From: Pirellulales bacterium
Lineage (GTDB): Bacteria > Planctomycetota > Planctomycetia > Pirellulales > UBA1268
Length of the DNA stretch: 37,971 nt
Direction of reading: 5' to 3'
NCBI GenBank assembly: GCA_016776925.1
Contig: JADHSL010000017.1
Location: forward strand, 1 to 37,971
Part shown: one piece after another, positions 14,404-23,834 of the stretch
Layout of the letters: the number at the start of each line of letters is the position of its first letter
Position numbering within the stretch: position 1 is the stretch's first letter
Program-made: the position numbers and the translations under genes
Notes under the pieces: generated by a model
The model's database searches: none
Seen by the model: the letters and a program-made list of their open reading frames with translations, nothing else
Told to the model about the DNA's origin: nothing

Positions 14404-16878
14404 GTGGCTAGAAAAGGTTGGCTCACCTGGTGGTTGTCTCTGGGGATTTTTGTGGTCCTGTCTGCCCCAGCTTTTACGGAAACAACTGAGGGCAAGAAGC
14501 GTTCGAACCCACTTGACCCTTTTCAATGGGCCGTTGTCGATTCCCTGAGATACCCGAAACGGACAACGCCCCAGGAACTCCTTGAGGCCGCAATACGTGC
14601 CGCCTCTGTTGAGGCTCTTGATCCCACCACAAAGTTTCTCGAACAATTTGATGAAGCCTTGGCAAAAGAGCCTGATAAAGAAGCGGCTCTTGCGCACCTT
14701 GGTGAGTCTTTCCAGACTGCTGAACTGAGTCGCCTCGAGAGATTTCTGAAGCAAACCGCTCAGCCCGAACAGGCAGATGCGGTAGCGTTCCTCATTGATG
14801 GCATGCTAAACGCTGCTCAGAAAAGAAGAACTGATACTTCGAGGCTGAAACAAGCTGCTGTTGATTTGGGTTCTGACAATGTTTTCGCGCGGCAACAAGC
14901 GGCTACGACGCTCATGGAGGGCGGAACATATGCACTTCCAATGCTGGTTGGAATTCTTATGGAAACAGTTTCTGCTGACGACGAAACACCGTTATCCAAG
15001 ACAGATTTTCGGACAAGGAAGCTTGCTGAAACAATTATTGAACAGCTGGGAGAAAGAGGTGTTCGAGCATTAACATCTTGGCTTGGCTCTGATGATATTC
15101 AACGGTTCCCAGGAATCATTCATGCTCTAAGCATCCTCGTTGATTCCGGATGCTTACCAGCGGGGAAGAAAACGAATCCTAATGCAGCTGCAAACTTAGA
15201 TTTGGCAAGTGTTCTCTTTGCACCAGCTTGTATTCCTGAATTCGGTGAAACAACACGAGTGGCGGCGTTGCAACTCTTGGTCAAACTTGAACAACAGGGT
15301 CATACTGACTTCGGTGGCAGGCCGTTTACTCAGGACCTTGCCTGTCAGATGCTTACCACAAAACTTGATCAACTCCTCACGCCAGCCGGCATTCCAGTTC
15401 CTGACAGCCTTACCGAGGGTGAAGCCTCGATCACGAGCCCAAGGCCGACAGTGGAGCAGTATCTCTGGGTCACACAAACAAGCCGACCTGAGATTCGGTA
15501 TCTGCCGCCTGTCGCTTGTCGAAGCCTTCGTGCTGGACATATTGCACGAGATCTTTCTGGACTTGGATGTGTACATCCACGCACCGTACGTCTCGTGCTT
15601 TTAGCGCAATCCGAAGCCCTACTCGTTTTCCAGAATGACCATTTTTCGGCTTTAAATACTCTTCCGACTGAAGCGATAACAGAAACGTTAAGCGGGCCGG
15701 ATGGTTTCTCAACAGAATTAGCAGCAGAAGTCCTTGATGGTGCTCTCGACCGGTCTATGCCACTTGCTGCCGCAGTAGCAGCGAAAGCAATACGTGAAGT
15801 AAACGTAAGTAAACCAGCGACTATTTCTACAATTCGGCCGCCCCTTGTGCGAGCGTTGGCTGCTCCTTCGACACTGGTTCAATTCGAAGCTTCACAAACA
15901 CTGGCTACCGTTTCACCACACCTTCCTTTTACGGGATCGAGTCGGCTCTTTAATCGACTGCTCTATTTTGCATCCTCACGTGGTACGGACCAAGTTCTCA
16001 TTACATATCCAAATCATGACACTGCTGAGTTGCTCAAAAGTAGTGTTGCCCAATTTGGATTCGAAGCATCGATTGCTTCAAGCGGCCGTTTATGCGTTCA
16101 AGGGGTTCGACAATCACCAGATGTCTGTCTGGTGATCCTTTCTGCTCGTCTACCGGATCTGGGTGCTCCAGAAGTTGTCCAATTATTACAACAAGAATCA
16201 CTCGGTGAGCAAGTACCAGTACTTGTGATACTTGACCCTCTTGATGACGATAACGCATGCCGTCGACGCACCCGCCTTGTATTGAGTCTTGCTGATTTTG
16301 AGAACGCCCTGTTAACAGACAGGCTCGAAAGTCAGTTCTTTCCCTCTATCCATCAGCCAGGAACAGCGGATGAGTTCATCAGCCCGCCGCGATTCCCAGA
16401 GACACTCACTCGTATCGCTGGCCCACAGGCGATGGATCAAAGCTGGCGACAAACACAGGCCAACCATCGTCTTCAGCGTGCCCGTTTAGCCATTGATACG
16501 CTCACTCAACTCAGCACCCTCGGATGGGATGTTCGGGGGGCTTTAGCTATCGCCCAGAATGGCCTCAGGCATGCAGAAACGTTTGAGCCGTCGATGCGAT
16601 TACTGGCAAACATGCCCAGCCCGAATGCCCAACAGGCACTTTTTGATTTGGCGTGGGCACCAGATTTAGGCAAAAATGTTCGTGAAATGGCAGTCGGGGC
16701 TCTCGGTGAAAGCATTCGATCCCACGGCATTCTTCTGACAAACAGTACCTTACGAATCATCAATGATATGTACAATATCTCGAGTCGAGGAGGTGATTCT
16801 TCGATAGACCATTCCCTCGTTGCCCTTTTCCGACTGCCAAGACAATCAGCGGCTGCAGATGCTCAGGAAACCAACTGA
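14404..16878 (+). CDS. Exported helical-repeat protein with an internal pseudo-receiver domain
   Basis: An 824-residue protein from GTG 14404, chosen for AAGGA six bases upstream and because an export signal follows at once (WLTWWLSLGIFVVLSAPAF); the frame is open from 14302. Residues about 60-520 are alpha-helical and HEAT-like (ARQQAATTLMEGGTYALPML, GERGVRALTSWLGSDD, AAAVAAKAIREV). Residues about 528-640 read like a CheY-type receiver: VLITYPNHDTAELLKSSVAQFG, ASIASSGRLCVQGVRQSPD, then LVILSARLPDLGAPEVVQLL and PVLVILDPLDD. The phosphoacceptor Asp position is Ser (VILSARLPD) and the acidic pair is absent, so it should not be phosphorylated. A further helical region closes the protein. Its last 20 bases overlap the sigma-54 activator gene, so the two are translationally linked. 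Function unknown. Confidence 0.7.
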   Translation: MARKGWLTWWLSLGIFVVLSAPAFTETTEGKKRSNPLDPFQWAVVDSLRYPKRTTPQELLEAAIRAASVEALDPTTKFLEQFDEALAKEPDKEAALAHLGESFQTAELSRLERFLKQTAQPEQADAVAFLIDGMLNAAQKRRTDTSRLKQAAVDLGSDNVFARQQAATTLMEGGTYALPMLVGILMETVSADDETPLSKTDFRTRKLAETIIEQLGERGVRALTSWLGSDDIQRFPGIIHALSILVDSGCLPAGKKTNPNAAANLDLASVLFAPACIPEFGETTRVAALQLLVKLEQQGHTDFGGRPFTQDLACQMLTTKLDQLLTPAGIPVPDSLTEGEASITSPRPTVEQYLWVTQTSRPEIRYLPPVACRSLRAGHIARDLSGLGCVHPRTVRLVLLAQSEALLVFQNDHFSALNTLPTEAITETLSGPDGFSTELAAEVLDGALDRSMPLAAAVAAKAIREVNVSKPATISTIRPPLVRALAAPSTLVQFEASQTLATVSPHLPFTGSSRLFNRLLYFASSRGTDQVLITYPNHDTAELLKSSVAQFGFEASIASSGRLCVQGVRQSPDVCLVILSARLPDLGAPEVVQLLQQESLGEQVPVLVILDPLDDDNACRRRTRLVLSLADFENALLTDRLESQFFPSIHQPGTADEFISPPRFPETLTRIAGPQAMDQSWRQTQANHRLQRARLAIDTLTQLSTLGWDVRGALAIAQNGLRHAETFEPSMRLLANMPSPNAQQALFDLAWAPDLGKNVREMAVGALGESIRSHGILLTNSTLRIINDMYNISSRGGDSSIDHSLVALFRLPRQSAAADAQETN

Positions 16879-17917
16879 CGACTACCCTCAATCTATAGCA
16901 GGCTTCATCGGAACAAGTCCTGCCATGCAAGAGGTCTACGCCATGACCCACCGCGTGGCAGCCTCAACTGCATCGGTTCTCCTCGTTGGTGAAACGGGCA
17001 CGGGCAAGGAACTTATTGCACGAGCCATCCACGAACTTTCCCAGCGCGGAAGCGGACCATTTGTCCGTGTAAACTGTGGAGCTCTGTCGGAGAGCCTTTT
17101 AGAGAGTGAGCTCTTCGGACACGTCCGCGGCTCCTTTACCGGGGCCGTGGCAAACCGAGCCGGCCGGTTTGAAGCCGCGCATACAGGCACAATTTTTCTC
17201 GATGAAATTAACTCCACGACACCAAAACTTCAGGTAAAACTGCTACGCGTATTACAAGAACGTGAATTCGAACGTGTTGGGGACACCGAAACCATTCAGG
17301 TTGACACTCGTGTGATCGCTGCAAGCAATCGAGAACTTCTTGATGAAGTTGCAAAAGAAACATTCCGAGAGGATCTGTACTATCGACTGAACGTGGTACC
17401 GATTTATCTACCACCACTTCGTGGAAGGCGGACTGATATCCCCTTGCTTGTTGGTCACTTCATGGAAACTTATTGTCGTGAAAATGCACGCGATACTATG
17501 ACCATACATCCATCTGCAATGGAAGCACTGACCCGACATCATTGGCCGGGTAACGTTCGTGAACTACAAAATGTTGTTGAACGATGTGTCATCATGTCCG
17601 ACAGTAGTGAACTTACACTTGACATTTTACCACCGGCATTTCGTGGCGGGCAGCCTGCTGTTGCCATGCCTGGCCGTGGCGGTGACCTTGACAGCCTTGC
17701 ACGTGATCTTGTTGAACAGGGTATGGCATCAGCACCAGACGGCGATGTGAATCTATTTGATCGGGTTGTCAGTCGTGTTGAAAGAGAACTCATTGCCCAG
17801 ATGCTTGCAGCCTGCGATGGCGTCCAACTCAAGGCAGCTGCAAGATTGGGAATTAATCGAAATACGCTAAGAAAGAAGCTGCTCGAGCACGGACTCGACG
17901 AGTCAACTGAAGAGTAA
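16859..17917 (+). CDS. Sigma-54-dependent transcriptional activator without an N-terminal sensory domain
   Basis: A 352-residue bacterial enhancer-binding protein from ATG 16859 (TTG 16820 is a less likely alternative). An AAA+ central domain begins almost at once: Walker A GETGTGK (44-50), the sigma-54 contact loop GSFTGA (91-96, a GAFTGA variant), Walker B TIFLDEI (111-117), then sensor and arginine-finger segments (REDLYYRLNVVPIYLPPLRGR) and HWPGNVRELQNVVER. A C-terminal Fis-type helix-turn-helix is LKAAARLGINRNTLRKKL. There is no receiver, GAF or PAS domain, as in PspF, so control must come from another protein. The start lies inside the end of the upstream pseudo-receiver gene, a strong hint that that protein is the partner; this is inference. 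It converges with lipA. Confidence 0.92.
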   Translation: MLRKPTDDYPQSIAGFIGTSPAMQEVYAMTHRVAASTASVLLVGETGTGKELIARAIHELSQRGSGPFVRVNCGALSESLLESELFGHVRGSFTGAVANRAGRFEAAHTGTIFLDEINSTTPKLQVKLLRVLQEREFERVGDTETIQVDTRVIAASNRELLDEVAKETFREDLYYRLNVVPIYLPPLRGRRTDIPLLVGHFMETYCRENARDTMTIHPSAMEALTRHHWPGNVRELQNVVERCVIMSDSSELTLDILPPAFRGGQPAVAMPGRGGDLDSLARDLVEQGMASAPDGDVNLFDRVVSRVERELIAQMLAACDGVQLKAAARLGINRNTLRKKLLEHGLDESTEE

Positions 17918-17987
17918 CTGCTTCCGACAGCCGTGCATATTTTCAGCTCAGGTGGACTGAACACCAGACGCCCACGTATCGGCTTCC

Positions 17988-18953
17988 CTAGGCTTCAGCC
18001 ATCTCACGAGCATGATAGCTTGACCGAACAAGCGGTCCTGATGCAACTTGCTGAAAACCCATGCGCCGGGCAACATTGCCAAGCTCATCAAATTCATCTG
18101 GATGGACATATCGATCAACTGGCAGACTGTCGAGTGTCGGCTGTAAATATTGACCAAGTGTCAGGAAGTCAACGCCGTGACTCAATAAATCAGCAAACAC
18201 CTGAAGCAACTCTTCTCGTGTTTCTCCAAGCCCCAGCATCAAACCACTTTTCGTCTTCGTGCCTGGCATGATTTTTTTTGTATCCGCAAGTAATGTCAGT
18301 GTCCACTCATACACGCTCTTGCGTCCGCGGACTTGTCTGTAGAGTCGCGGCACCGTTTCAGTGTTGTGATTAAAGACATCAGGACGACTCTCAAGGAGTC
18401 GCTCGAGGGCACCTGGCTTGCCAATAAAATCAGGGACAAGCACTTCGATTGATGCCCCGGTTGCCTGCCTGACAGCTTCAACGGTTCTCCGGAAGTGTTC
18501 TGCACCACCATCAGGCAAATCATCACGTGTTACACTCGTGATCACTACATGTTTTAAACCAAGACGTCTTGCTGCCTCAGCGACTCGCTGCGGTTCATCA
18601 TCTTCAAGTTCTTCTGTTTTCCCTTTTGGCACTGAGCAAAATCCACACGGACGTGTGCACACGTTGCCGAGAATCATGAATGTTGCTGTCCCTGAAGACC
18701 AACATTCTAATCGATTGGGACATTTCGCGGACGAGCAGACCGTTTCCAATTCAAGCTCAGCAATCAGTCCGGCTGTCTCTCCATGTCCACCTCCCTCACC
18801 AAGATTCTGCCGCAACCATGGCGGGAGCCGCCGTGAGACGAGCATCGAGGGTTCTTGAGAAGTTGAACAACCAGATTGCTCTGCAGAAGTTTGCTCGTTG
18901 AGTATTGGCAACAGACTTACGGTATTCGTTGAAATTATTTGATTCTTCGACAC
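17988..18953 (-). CDS. lipA: Lipoyl synthase (radical SAM)
   Basis: A 321-residue enzyme that inserts two sulphur atoms into protein-bound octanoyl groups to make lipoyl. Both 4Fe-4S motifs are intact: the auxiliary cluster CSSAKCPNRLEC (Cx4Cx5C) and the radical SAM motif CTRPCGFC (Cx3Cx2C). TATFMILGNVC, HVVITSVTRDDLPDGGAEHF and VASGPLVRSSYHA are typical family blocks. GTG 18953 is chosen because TGAGGA lies seven bases upstream and overlaps the stop of the preceding gene; the open frame extends to 19181 but is then inside that gene. ATG 18845 is the alternative. It is the last gene of a coupled operon behind a LipB-like gene and a very large unknown. Confidence 0.95.
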   Translation of the reverse strand: MSKNQIISTNTVSLLPILNEQTSAEQSGCSTSQEPSMLVSRRLPPWLRQNLGEGGGHGETAGLIAELELETVCSSAKCPNRLECWSSGTATFMILGNVCTRPCGFCSVPKGKTEELEDDEPQRVAEAARRLGLKHVVITSVTRDDLPDGGAEHFRRTVEAVRQATGASIEVLVPDFIGKPGALERLLESRPDVFNHNTETVPRLYRQVRGRKSVYEWTLTLLADTKKIMPGTKTKSGLMLGLGETREELLQVFADLLSHGVDFLTLGQYLQPTLDSLPVDRYVHPDEFDELGNVARRMGFQQVASGPLVRSSYHAREMAEA

Positions 18954-18960
18954 GGATAAA

Positions 18961-18966
18961 TCCTCA
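18961..18966 (-). promoter_or_regulatory. Ribosome site TGAGGA overlapping a stop codon, sets the lipA start
   Basis: The TGA stop of the LipB-like gene (18966-18964) is the first part of TGAGGA, seven bases before GTG 18953. This supports translational coupling and a GTG start for lipA. Confidence 0.6.
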
Positions 18967-19749
18967 GGCACTCTTATTTGTTCGAATATGCGATCGTGTT
19001 TCACTATTTTGAGAAATTGGTACGCCAGACTGAATGGAGACATCTCCACACCCAAATGCATCTGCCAATGACCGAACAATCGCGGTGCGGGCATCTTGTA
19101 TACGTACCTTACGCCGGATCTCCGCTTGCACTGATCCCATCGTACGCTTCTTGATACCTGTGGCGACAGGCACCGTATCAATCCGGCGATAAAGCCCTAA
19201 ATCAGGACAAACATTCACAAAACCGCCGTGCCAGACAACTCCCCGACGAACCGCAAAACTGACAGCAGCAAGTAACCCTGAGCGACCAAAAATTCCTGGC
19301 TGACGTGAGTCACGAGCCGTTGAACACCTGAGGCTTTGAATAGCTGATTCGAGACCAAACTCAAATCGTTCAAGGAAACCACCAACATCATACGATGAAA
19401 GGCCAAGTTTTCTCAGAGGAGCAAACATGGCAATGCCAACCTGCCCTGGTCCGTGGAGTACAGCACCACCACCACGACCGACGAAACGTACTGCAATGCC
19501 TTTCCTTGCCAACTCATCAGAAGAAATATCAATGTCGACGTGTGACCCAAGCCGCCCAATCGTAATACCGGTGGCTGGCTCATAAATCACAAGTGTTGGA
19601 GATCGCCCATTTGGCTCTGAAACATCCCAAGCAATCCGCTCGGCCATGCTTTGATAGGCCTCTTGCTGGAGACGTCCTGCAAGCCACACACTCAATGGTC
19701 GCTGGCTTTCACTTGAATCGTAACAAGAATTCTTGCCGTGTGACGACAT
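18964..19749 (-). CDS. LipB/LplA-family protein lacking the catalytic lysine and cysteine
   Basis: A 261-residue member of the biotin/lipoate A/B transferase fold, whose canonical members move octanoyl or lipoyl groups onto E2 and GcvH domains. Family signatures are seen: GRGGGAVLHGPGQVGIAMF (91-109), and AAVSFAVRRGVVWHGGFVNV (161-180), matching the 'HG.a.NV' block. Two key features are missing. The invariant lysine of the GrKIA-type motif is replaced (GRSGLLAAV, 155-163; there is no Lys at all between residues 114 and 200), and the PCG cysteine of LipB is replaced in IDTVPVATG (190-198). It may therefore be non-catalytic or use other chemistry. ATG 19749 overlaps the TAA of the upstream gene, and the stop overlaps the lipA ribosome site, so it belongs with lipA. 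Confidence 0.8.
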   Translation of the reverse strand: MSSHGKNSCYDSSESQRPLSVWLAGRLQQEAYQSMAERIAWDVSEPNGRSPTLVIYEPATGITIGRLGSHVDIDISSDELARKGIAVRFVGRGGGAVLHGPGQVGIAMFAPLRKLGLSSYDVGGFLERFEFGLESAIQSLRCSTARDSRQPGIFGRSGLLAAVSFAVRRGVVWHGGFVNVCPDLGLYRRIDTVPVATGIKKRTMGSVQAEIRRKVRIQDARTAIVRSLADAFGCGDVSIQSGVPISQNSETRSHIRTNKSA

Positions 19750-22700
19750 TATAATCGCCCTTGCTTCTTCGAAACTGCATCAAGAAGTTGCGGCCAAGGC
19801 AACCGACTCCAGTACAGAGGCTCAGCAAGTGATGAAGGCATCACGTGCCGTTGATCATCTGGCGCAAGTCCTCCTGTCTCTGCTTCTTCAAGCACTCGAT
19901 CGACTGTTGCACTCAAGTGATCAAGCCAATCCGGCACTTCAACTCCCGCGCCAGTTGCCACACCAAGAAATTCTTCGGCGTGTGTCTCGAGTTGACTACC
20001 GGCACCGGCAGGCTGACCAGCAAGAAGTTCTCGAACGGCGGGCTCAACAAGTGATTCGAGTTCGTCCTGCTCGAGCATGGAAGTAAAGGGCCGTTGCACT
20101 CGATCAGAAACACTGGCCAGACGAACACCTGTCTTCTGCTGAAGTGCTGACAACCGTTCAATCAGTTCATTTGCCGTGCCTTCGGTTTCTTCCTCCATCC
20201 GTTGCCTCCAAGCAGATGCAGCCTCAGTCGCACCACTCCGCACAAGTACCCGATGAGCCATACTTACAGGACGAAGAGTCCAGACAATTCTTTCGTACTC
20301 TGCTTTAATTCGAAGAAACTCAAGCAGCACATAAAGATAGTCACCTCGATCAGATTGTGTTGTGGTCGAGTTCCAATCTCTATATTCCGAATGATTCTCG
20401 GCAACACTCTCCAGAACGAGTCGTAGTCGACTCGTTGCTTGTTTTAGTGAAATCTCACCAGTATTGATTGCTTCAATTAACTTGTCCGGGTGAGTCTTGT
20501 TGTATTCATCATCTGAATCAGAGTTCCGCCAATCTGATCCCGAGGCATTTTGTTCAATAAGATGCTCAAGAAATGGACGGACGCCACCACGGAGCACACT
20601 TCGCAAAGATGGTGGCGTAAGGAGATGTTGCGTGAAGAGTCCAGCACCATAACGCTCAACAAAATCCTTAATGATACGAAAGGATTTATCCTCTCGTACT
20701 CTCTCCAGCACAGAAAGCCGAAGTTGCCGAGCATGGGTGGTCCACGTTTCTAATAATTTGGGAATGAGAATAGCCAGTCCATCTAAAATTCTTTGTGTTG
20801 TCACAACACTTGATGGCTTGGACTCACCAGGTCCTGCTACCGGAGCACTTGCTACTATTCGACCTACAAGTGCGGTTGTCGCAGCTTCAAAAACCCTATC
20901 AAATTCACTGACGCTTGCTGCTCCTGGTGGACGCCGACTTTCCAGTTTTTTTGCCAGACGGACCAGACCAATTGTTTCTTCAACAAGACCTCGGCGGGGC
21001 AACACCGAAACAAGCCTTTCCAGAAGTCGTTCTCGCATTCTTGCTGCAAATACGCGATCTGCCCGACCACCCCGTGACAAAGGCACATAGAGCACTGTCT
21101 TGCCACGTAGATGATACCGAATACATTCCATCTGCTGATGAATCATTTGTTGGTCATCCACGAACACTGCAGCCAGTAACTTTCCAACCGCTGGTTTTGG
21201 AATCTTTCTGGAAGGATCTCGCTTTCCATCCTCTGAAGAAAGTGATGTTTTTTGGACAGTACCCTGAGCAATTGCAATCCTGGCTGAGAGCATCCAGATT
21301 GTTTCACCAGTTTGGAGAGCCGCCTCAAGAAGTCTTTCTGCGGCTATATCGCGTTGCCAGCGGAGACGATCAAACTCTGCAGCTGTCATTCCAGGTGGCT
21401 GCTCCTGATCCCGAGCAACAATATGCATTGCCGCACGTACCATAGCCCGGCGCAGCCGCCTCAACGTCTGTCGCCAACCCACAAAGGAATCAATCTCAGC
21501 AACTGCTGTGTGGATACGGCCGGCAGCGGCATCGAGACAACCCGTGACAACGGTTTGTCGGAGCATAACAATGACACCAGTTAAGAAATCAGCAGCTTCC
21601 TCCACCGCTACAACAGGGTTTGTAGCACCGGCAGGAAGATCAACGTCGAGCATTCCACCATCTATTCCATCGTCTGTCGAGTCCTGCCACACCATGGACT
21701 CGTAGGCCGATGCAACACTTTCATCTGCACCAATCTGATCGTCATCCGTCTCATCAGGCAATGGAGTCTCTGATGTATTTCGACTCAAGGGTTCTTGGCC
21801 TGATGCAGCGATATCAATCATTTCAGTGAGGCCAGCCGTGTTTGCTTCAACTAATTCAAGGAATCGTCGTACACGAATACAACCTGAATCACTGAGGTCC
21901 GTAAGCGCAAATCGAAGCCATCGATGGGCTGCTACTAACCATGAATTTCCGGAGTGATCAATTTCATCTCCTTCAAGCAGTGTTATCCAATGCACGAGCA
22001 ATCCCATAGCTGCATCAAAGTCCTTCTCTTGCAGAAGGGCATCAGCTGCTGCCGCATGAGTTCTTGCGGATGAAAAATCAGCAACTGCATCTCGCCAAAA
22101 TACAGGAGATAATGGAACTGGGGCAGTTGCTCGTCGTTCTTCTAACACGGCAACAACTTCTCGGGCAGATTGGAGCATTTCAAGACCGGATAGATACGTT
22201 ATGTCACCAACTGAGGTTGTCGCATATTGATCCCACCAAGATGCTAATTCTTCAACCAAACTACTGGCTTGATCTGAGATCTTTTTATTTGACTCAAGGC
22301 AGGATCGCTGCCACACCATACAAGCACATTCAAGGAGATTACCGACACTCCCAATCAGGTCATCCACTCGTGAATCTGGGAGTGCCTCTCCGCCCGGCTC
22401 ATGCAGTGGGAACTGGCCCGCAAAGCCAAGAATATTCCATGGATCAACCAATGCCCCGCAACCAATTCCTCGGAGGAGAAGATCTTTGGCCTCGCTGAGG
22501 GTGTCAACCGCCCTTTCGAGAGAATCTTCATCACCACGACGAGCAAGCCCCTGGGCGATAACGATACGACTTGTGATCCTCGCAAGCATTCGTGCACTTG
22601 CTGCCGGCACAAGACCCACCAAACGCTCAGCTGCATCTATTCGCCCAAGACGGGCAAGAACCGATGCCAGAGTTACACTCCCAACTTGCCGTGCGCGTCG

Positions 22701-23834
22701 GTCTGCAAGAAGCATATTAATGTGTCTTCGCACGCCGCCAAATGGCTGCTGCAGGCTCTGGGCCTCTTTTTCAAGGCGATGGCGATGATTGTCAGGAAGT
22801 CGAGTTATCAGCCAACGATAAAAGTTATCCCGGTACGCAGCAATCCGAGGAAGAAGGTCTGCGAGAGCCAGGCCAGACTGGACAGCACCAGGCCCACGAC
22901 CGGAGAGCCCGGAAGCCATCAGCATGACACCTGCCAACACAGCTGCGGATTCCTGCTGTAGTTCTTCAACCGGCACGCCAGGCTGGGCTTCAGCTGACCA
23001 CGATAAAATTCCTTCGAGTGTCGCCTGCTGGATAACAAGGCGACGATAGTAGCCTCGTTCATCAATACACATCGGGTCCCAAAGGCCAAAAAGATAGTTT
23101 GGACGGCTGGCTGCTGGATGTAAAAAATCAAAGGCTCGAGGATCGACTGACAGTTCAGTTAATAAATCCAATTCAAAATCAGCCTGCTGCAAAAGTTCCT
23201 TTGGGGCCTCGCTAAGAATTTGGATTGCTTGATCTACAAGTCTTGAAAAATGACCATGGGCTGCCCCTACACCACTTCTATAAATTGGAAGAGGCCTTAC
23301 TCGCTCATGGGAATACGGTTCCGATAACTGATCATTTTCGAGCACAGCAACGGGTCGCCAACCCATGTAATCATTGATCTTACGAAGCGTCTTCTCCACA
23401 AGAACATTGTCTTGTCCTTCCCACGGACCACCAGTCTCAAGGACCGCCTGAAACACAGCCATCAGAAAGAATGGGCGCTCCATAGCCCCGATTGCCTGAT
23501 GTTCTAAAAGATCAGAGTGGAATGCCCGATACGCCGGCAACACATTGTCAAAAACAATTCTTAGAACACCCTCAGCTTGGCCAACGTCACGAAATGCCGG
23601 ATCCGTTTGGTGAAGCCGCTTCAAGGCTTCCCGTAAAGCATCTGCCACGTTATCCACCGTATCCGACCGTTCAACAATTTCACCATTGGCAGTAATTGGC
23701 TCAAACTCTGCATAAAGACTATTAATAGACTTCCACGCTGACACATCAAAAGCACCAGCTGAAAAATTCAGATACCCAAGAAGCAGGGCAAATGAATTCG
23801 GTAGTTCAGCAGCAGATTGGGAAACCTTTGGCAT
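19749..23834 (-). CDS. Very large unknown protein (1361 residues), first gene of the LipB-like/lipA operon
   Basis: A cytoplasmic-looking 1361-residue protein without signal peptide or membrane segments. It is mostly alpha-helical, rich in Ala, Leu, Arg and Glu, with TPR-like stretches (LASVLARLGRIDAAERLVGL, ITSRIVIAQGLARRGDED, DAAMGLLVHWITLLEGDE). An acidic linker near residues 680-720 (LPDETDDDQIGADESVAS) divides it into two large halves. No catalytic motif, P-loop or metal cluster is recognised. It is preceded by a divergent 248-base gap shared with the PQQ-type gene, and its stop (TAA) overlaps the next ATG in TAATG, so the LipB-like gene is translated in its wake. The coupling suggests a shared function with lipoyl metabolism, which is inference only. 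Confidence 0.7.
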   Translation of the reverse strand: MPKVSQSAAELPNSFALLLGYLNFSAGAFDVSAWKSINSLYAEFEPITANGEIVERSDTVDNVADALREALKRLHQTDPAFRDVGQAEGVLRIVFDNVLPAYRAFHSDLLEHQAIGAMERPFFLMAVFQAVLETGGPWEGQDNVLVEKTLRKINDYMGWRPVAVLENDQLSEPYSHERVRPLPIYRSGVGAAHGHFSRLVDQAIQILSEAPKELLQQADFELDLLTELSVDPRAFDFLHPAASRPNYLFGLWDPMCIDERGYYRRLVIQQATLEGILSWSAEAQPGVPVEELQQESAAVLAGVMLMASGLSGRGPGAVQSGLALADLLPRIAAYRDNFYRWLITRLPDNHRHRLEKEAQSLQQPFGGVRRHINMLLADRRARQVGSVTLASVLARLGRIDAAERLVGLVPAASARMLARITSRIVIAQGLARRGDEDSLERAVDTLSEAKDLLLRGIGCGALVDPWNILGFAGQFPLHEPGGEALPDSRVDDLIGSVGNLLECACMVWQRSCLESNKKISDQASSLVEELASWWDQYATTSVGDITYLSGLEMLQSAREVVAVLEERRATAPVPLSPVFWRDAVADFSSARTHAAAADALLQEKDFDAAMGLLVHWITLLEGDEIDHSGNSWLVAAHRWLRFALTDLSDSGCIRVRRFLELVEANTAGLTEMIDIAASGQEPLSRNTSETPLPDETDDDQIGADESVASAYESMVWQDSTDDGIDGGMLDVDLPAGATNPVVAVEEAADFLTGVIVMLRQTVVTGCLDAAAGRIHTAVAEIDSFVGWRQTLRRLRRAMVRAAMHIVARDQEQPPGMTAAEFDRLRWQRDIAAERLLEAALQTGETIWMLSARIAIAQGTVQKTSLSSEDGKRDPSRKIPKPAVGKLLAAVFVDDQQMIHQQMECIRYHLRGKTVLYVPLSRGGRADRVFAARMRERLLERLVSVLPRRGLVEETIGLVRLAKKLESRRPPGAASVSEFDRVFEAATTALVGRIVASAPVAGPGESKPSSVVTTQRILDGLAILIPKLLETWTTHARQLRLSVLERVREDKSFRIIKDFVERYGAGLFTQHLLTPPSLRSVLRGGVRPFLEHLIEQNASGSDWRNSDSDDEYNKTHPDKLIEAINTGEISLKQATSRLRLVLESVAENHSEYRDWNSTTTQSDRGDYLYVLLEFLRIKAEYERIVWTLRPVSMAHRVLVRSGATEAASAWRQRMEEETEGTANELIERLSALQQKTGVRLASVSDRVQRPFTSMLEQDELESLVEPAVRELLAGQPAGAGSQLETHAEEFLGVATGAGVEVPDWLDHLSATVDRVLEEAETGGLAPDDQRHVMPSSLAEPLYWSRLPWPQLLDAVSKKQGRL

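Noticed and set aside
18954-19181. N-terminal extension of the lipA frame into the LipB-like gene
   Set aside because: It would overlap the coding region of the upstream gene by more than 200 bases, and the GTG at 18953 has a good ribosome site.
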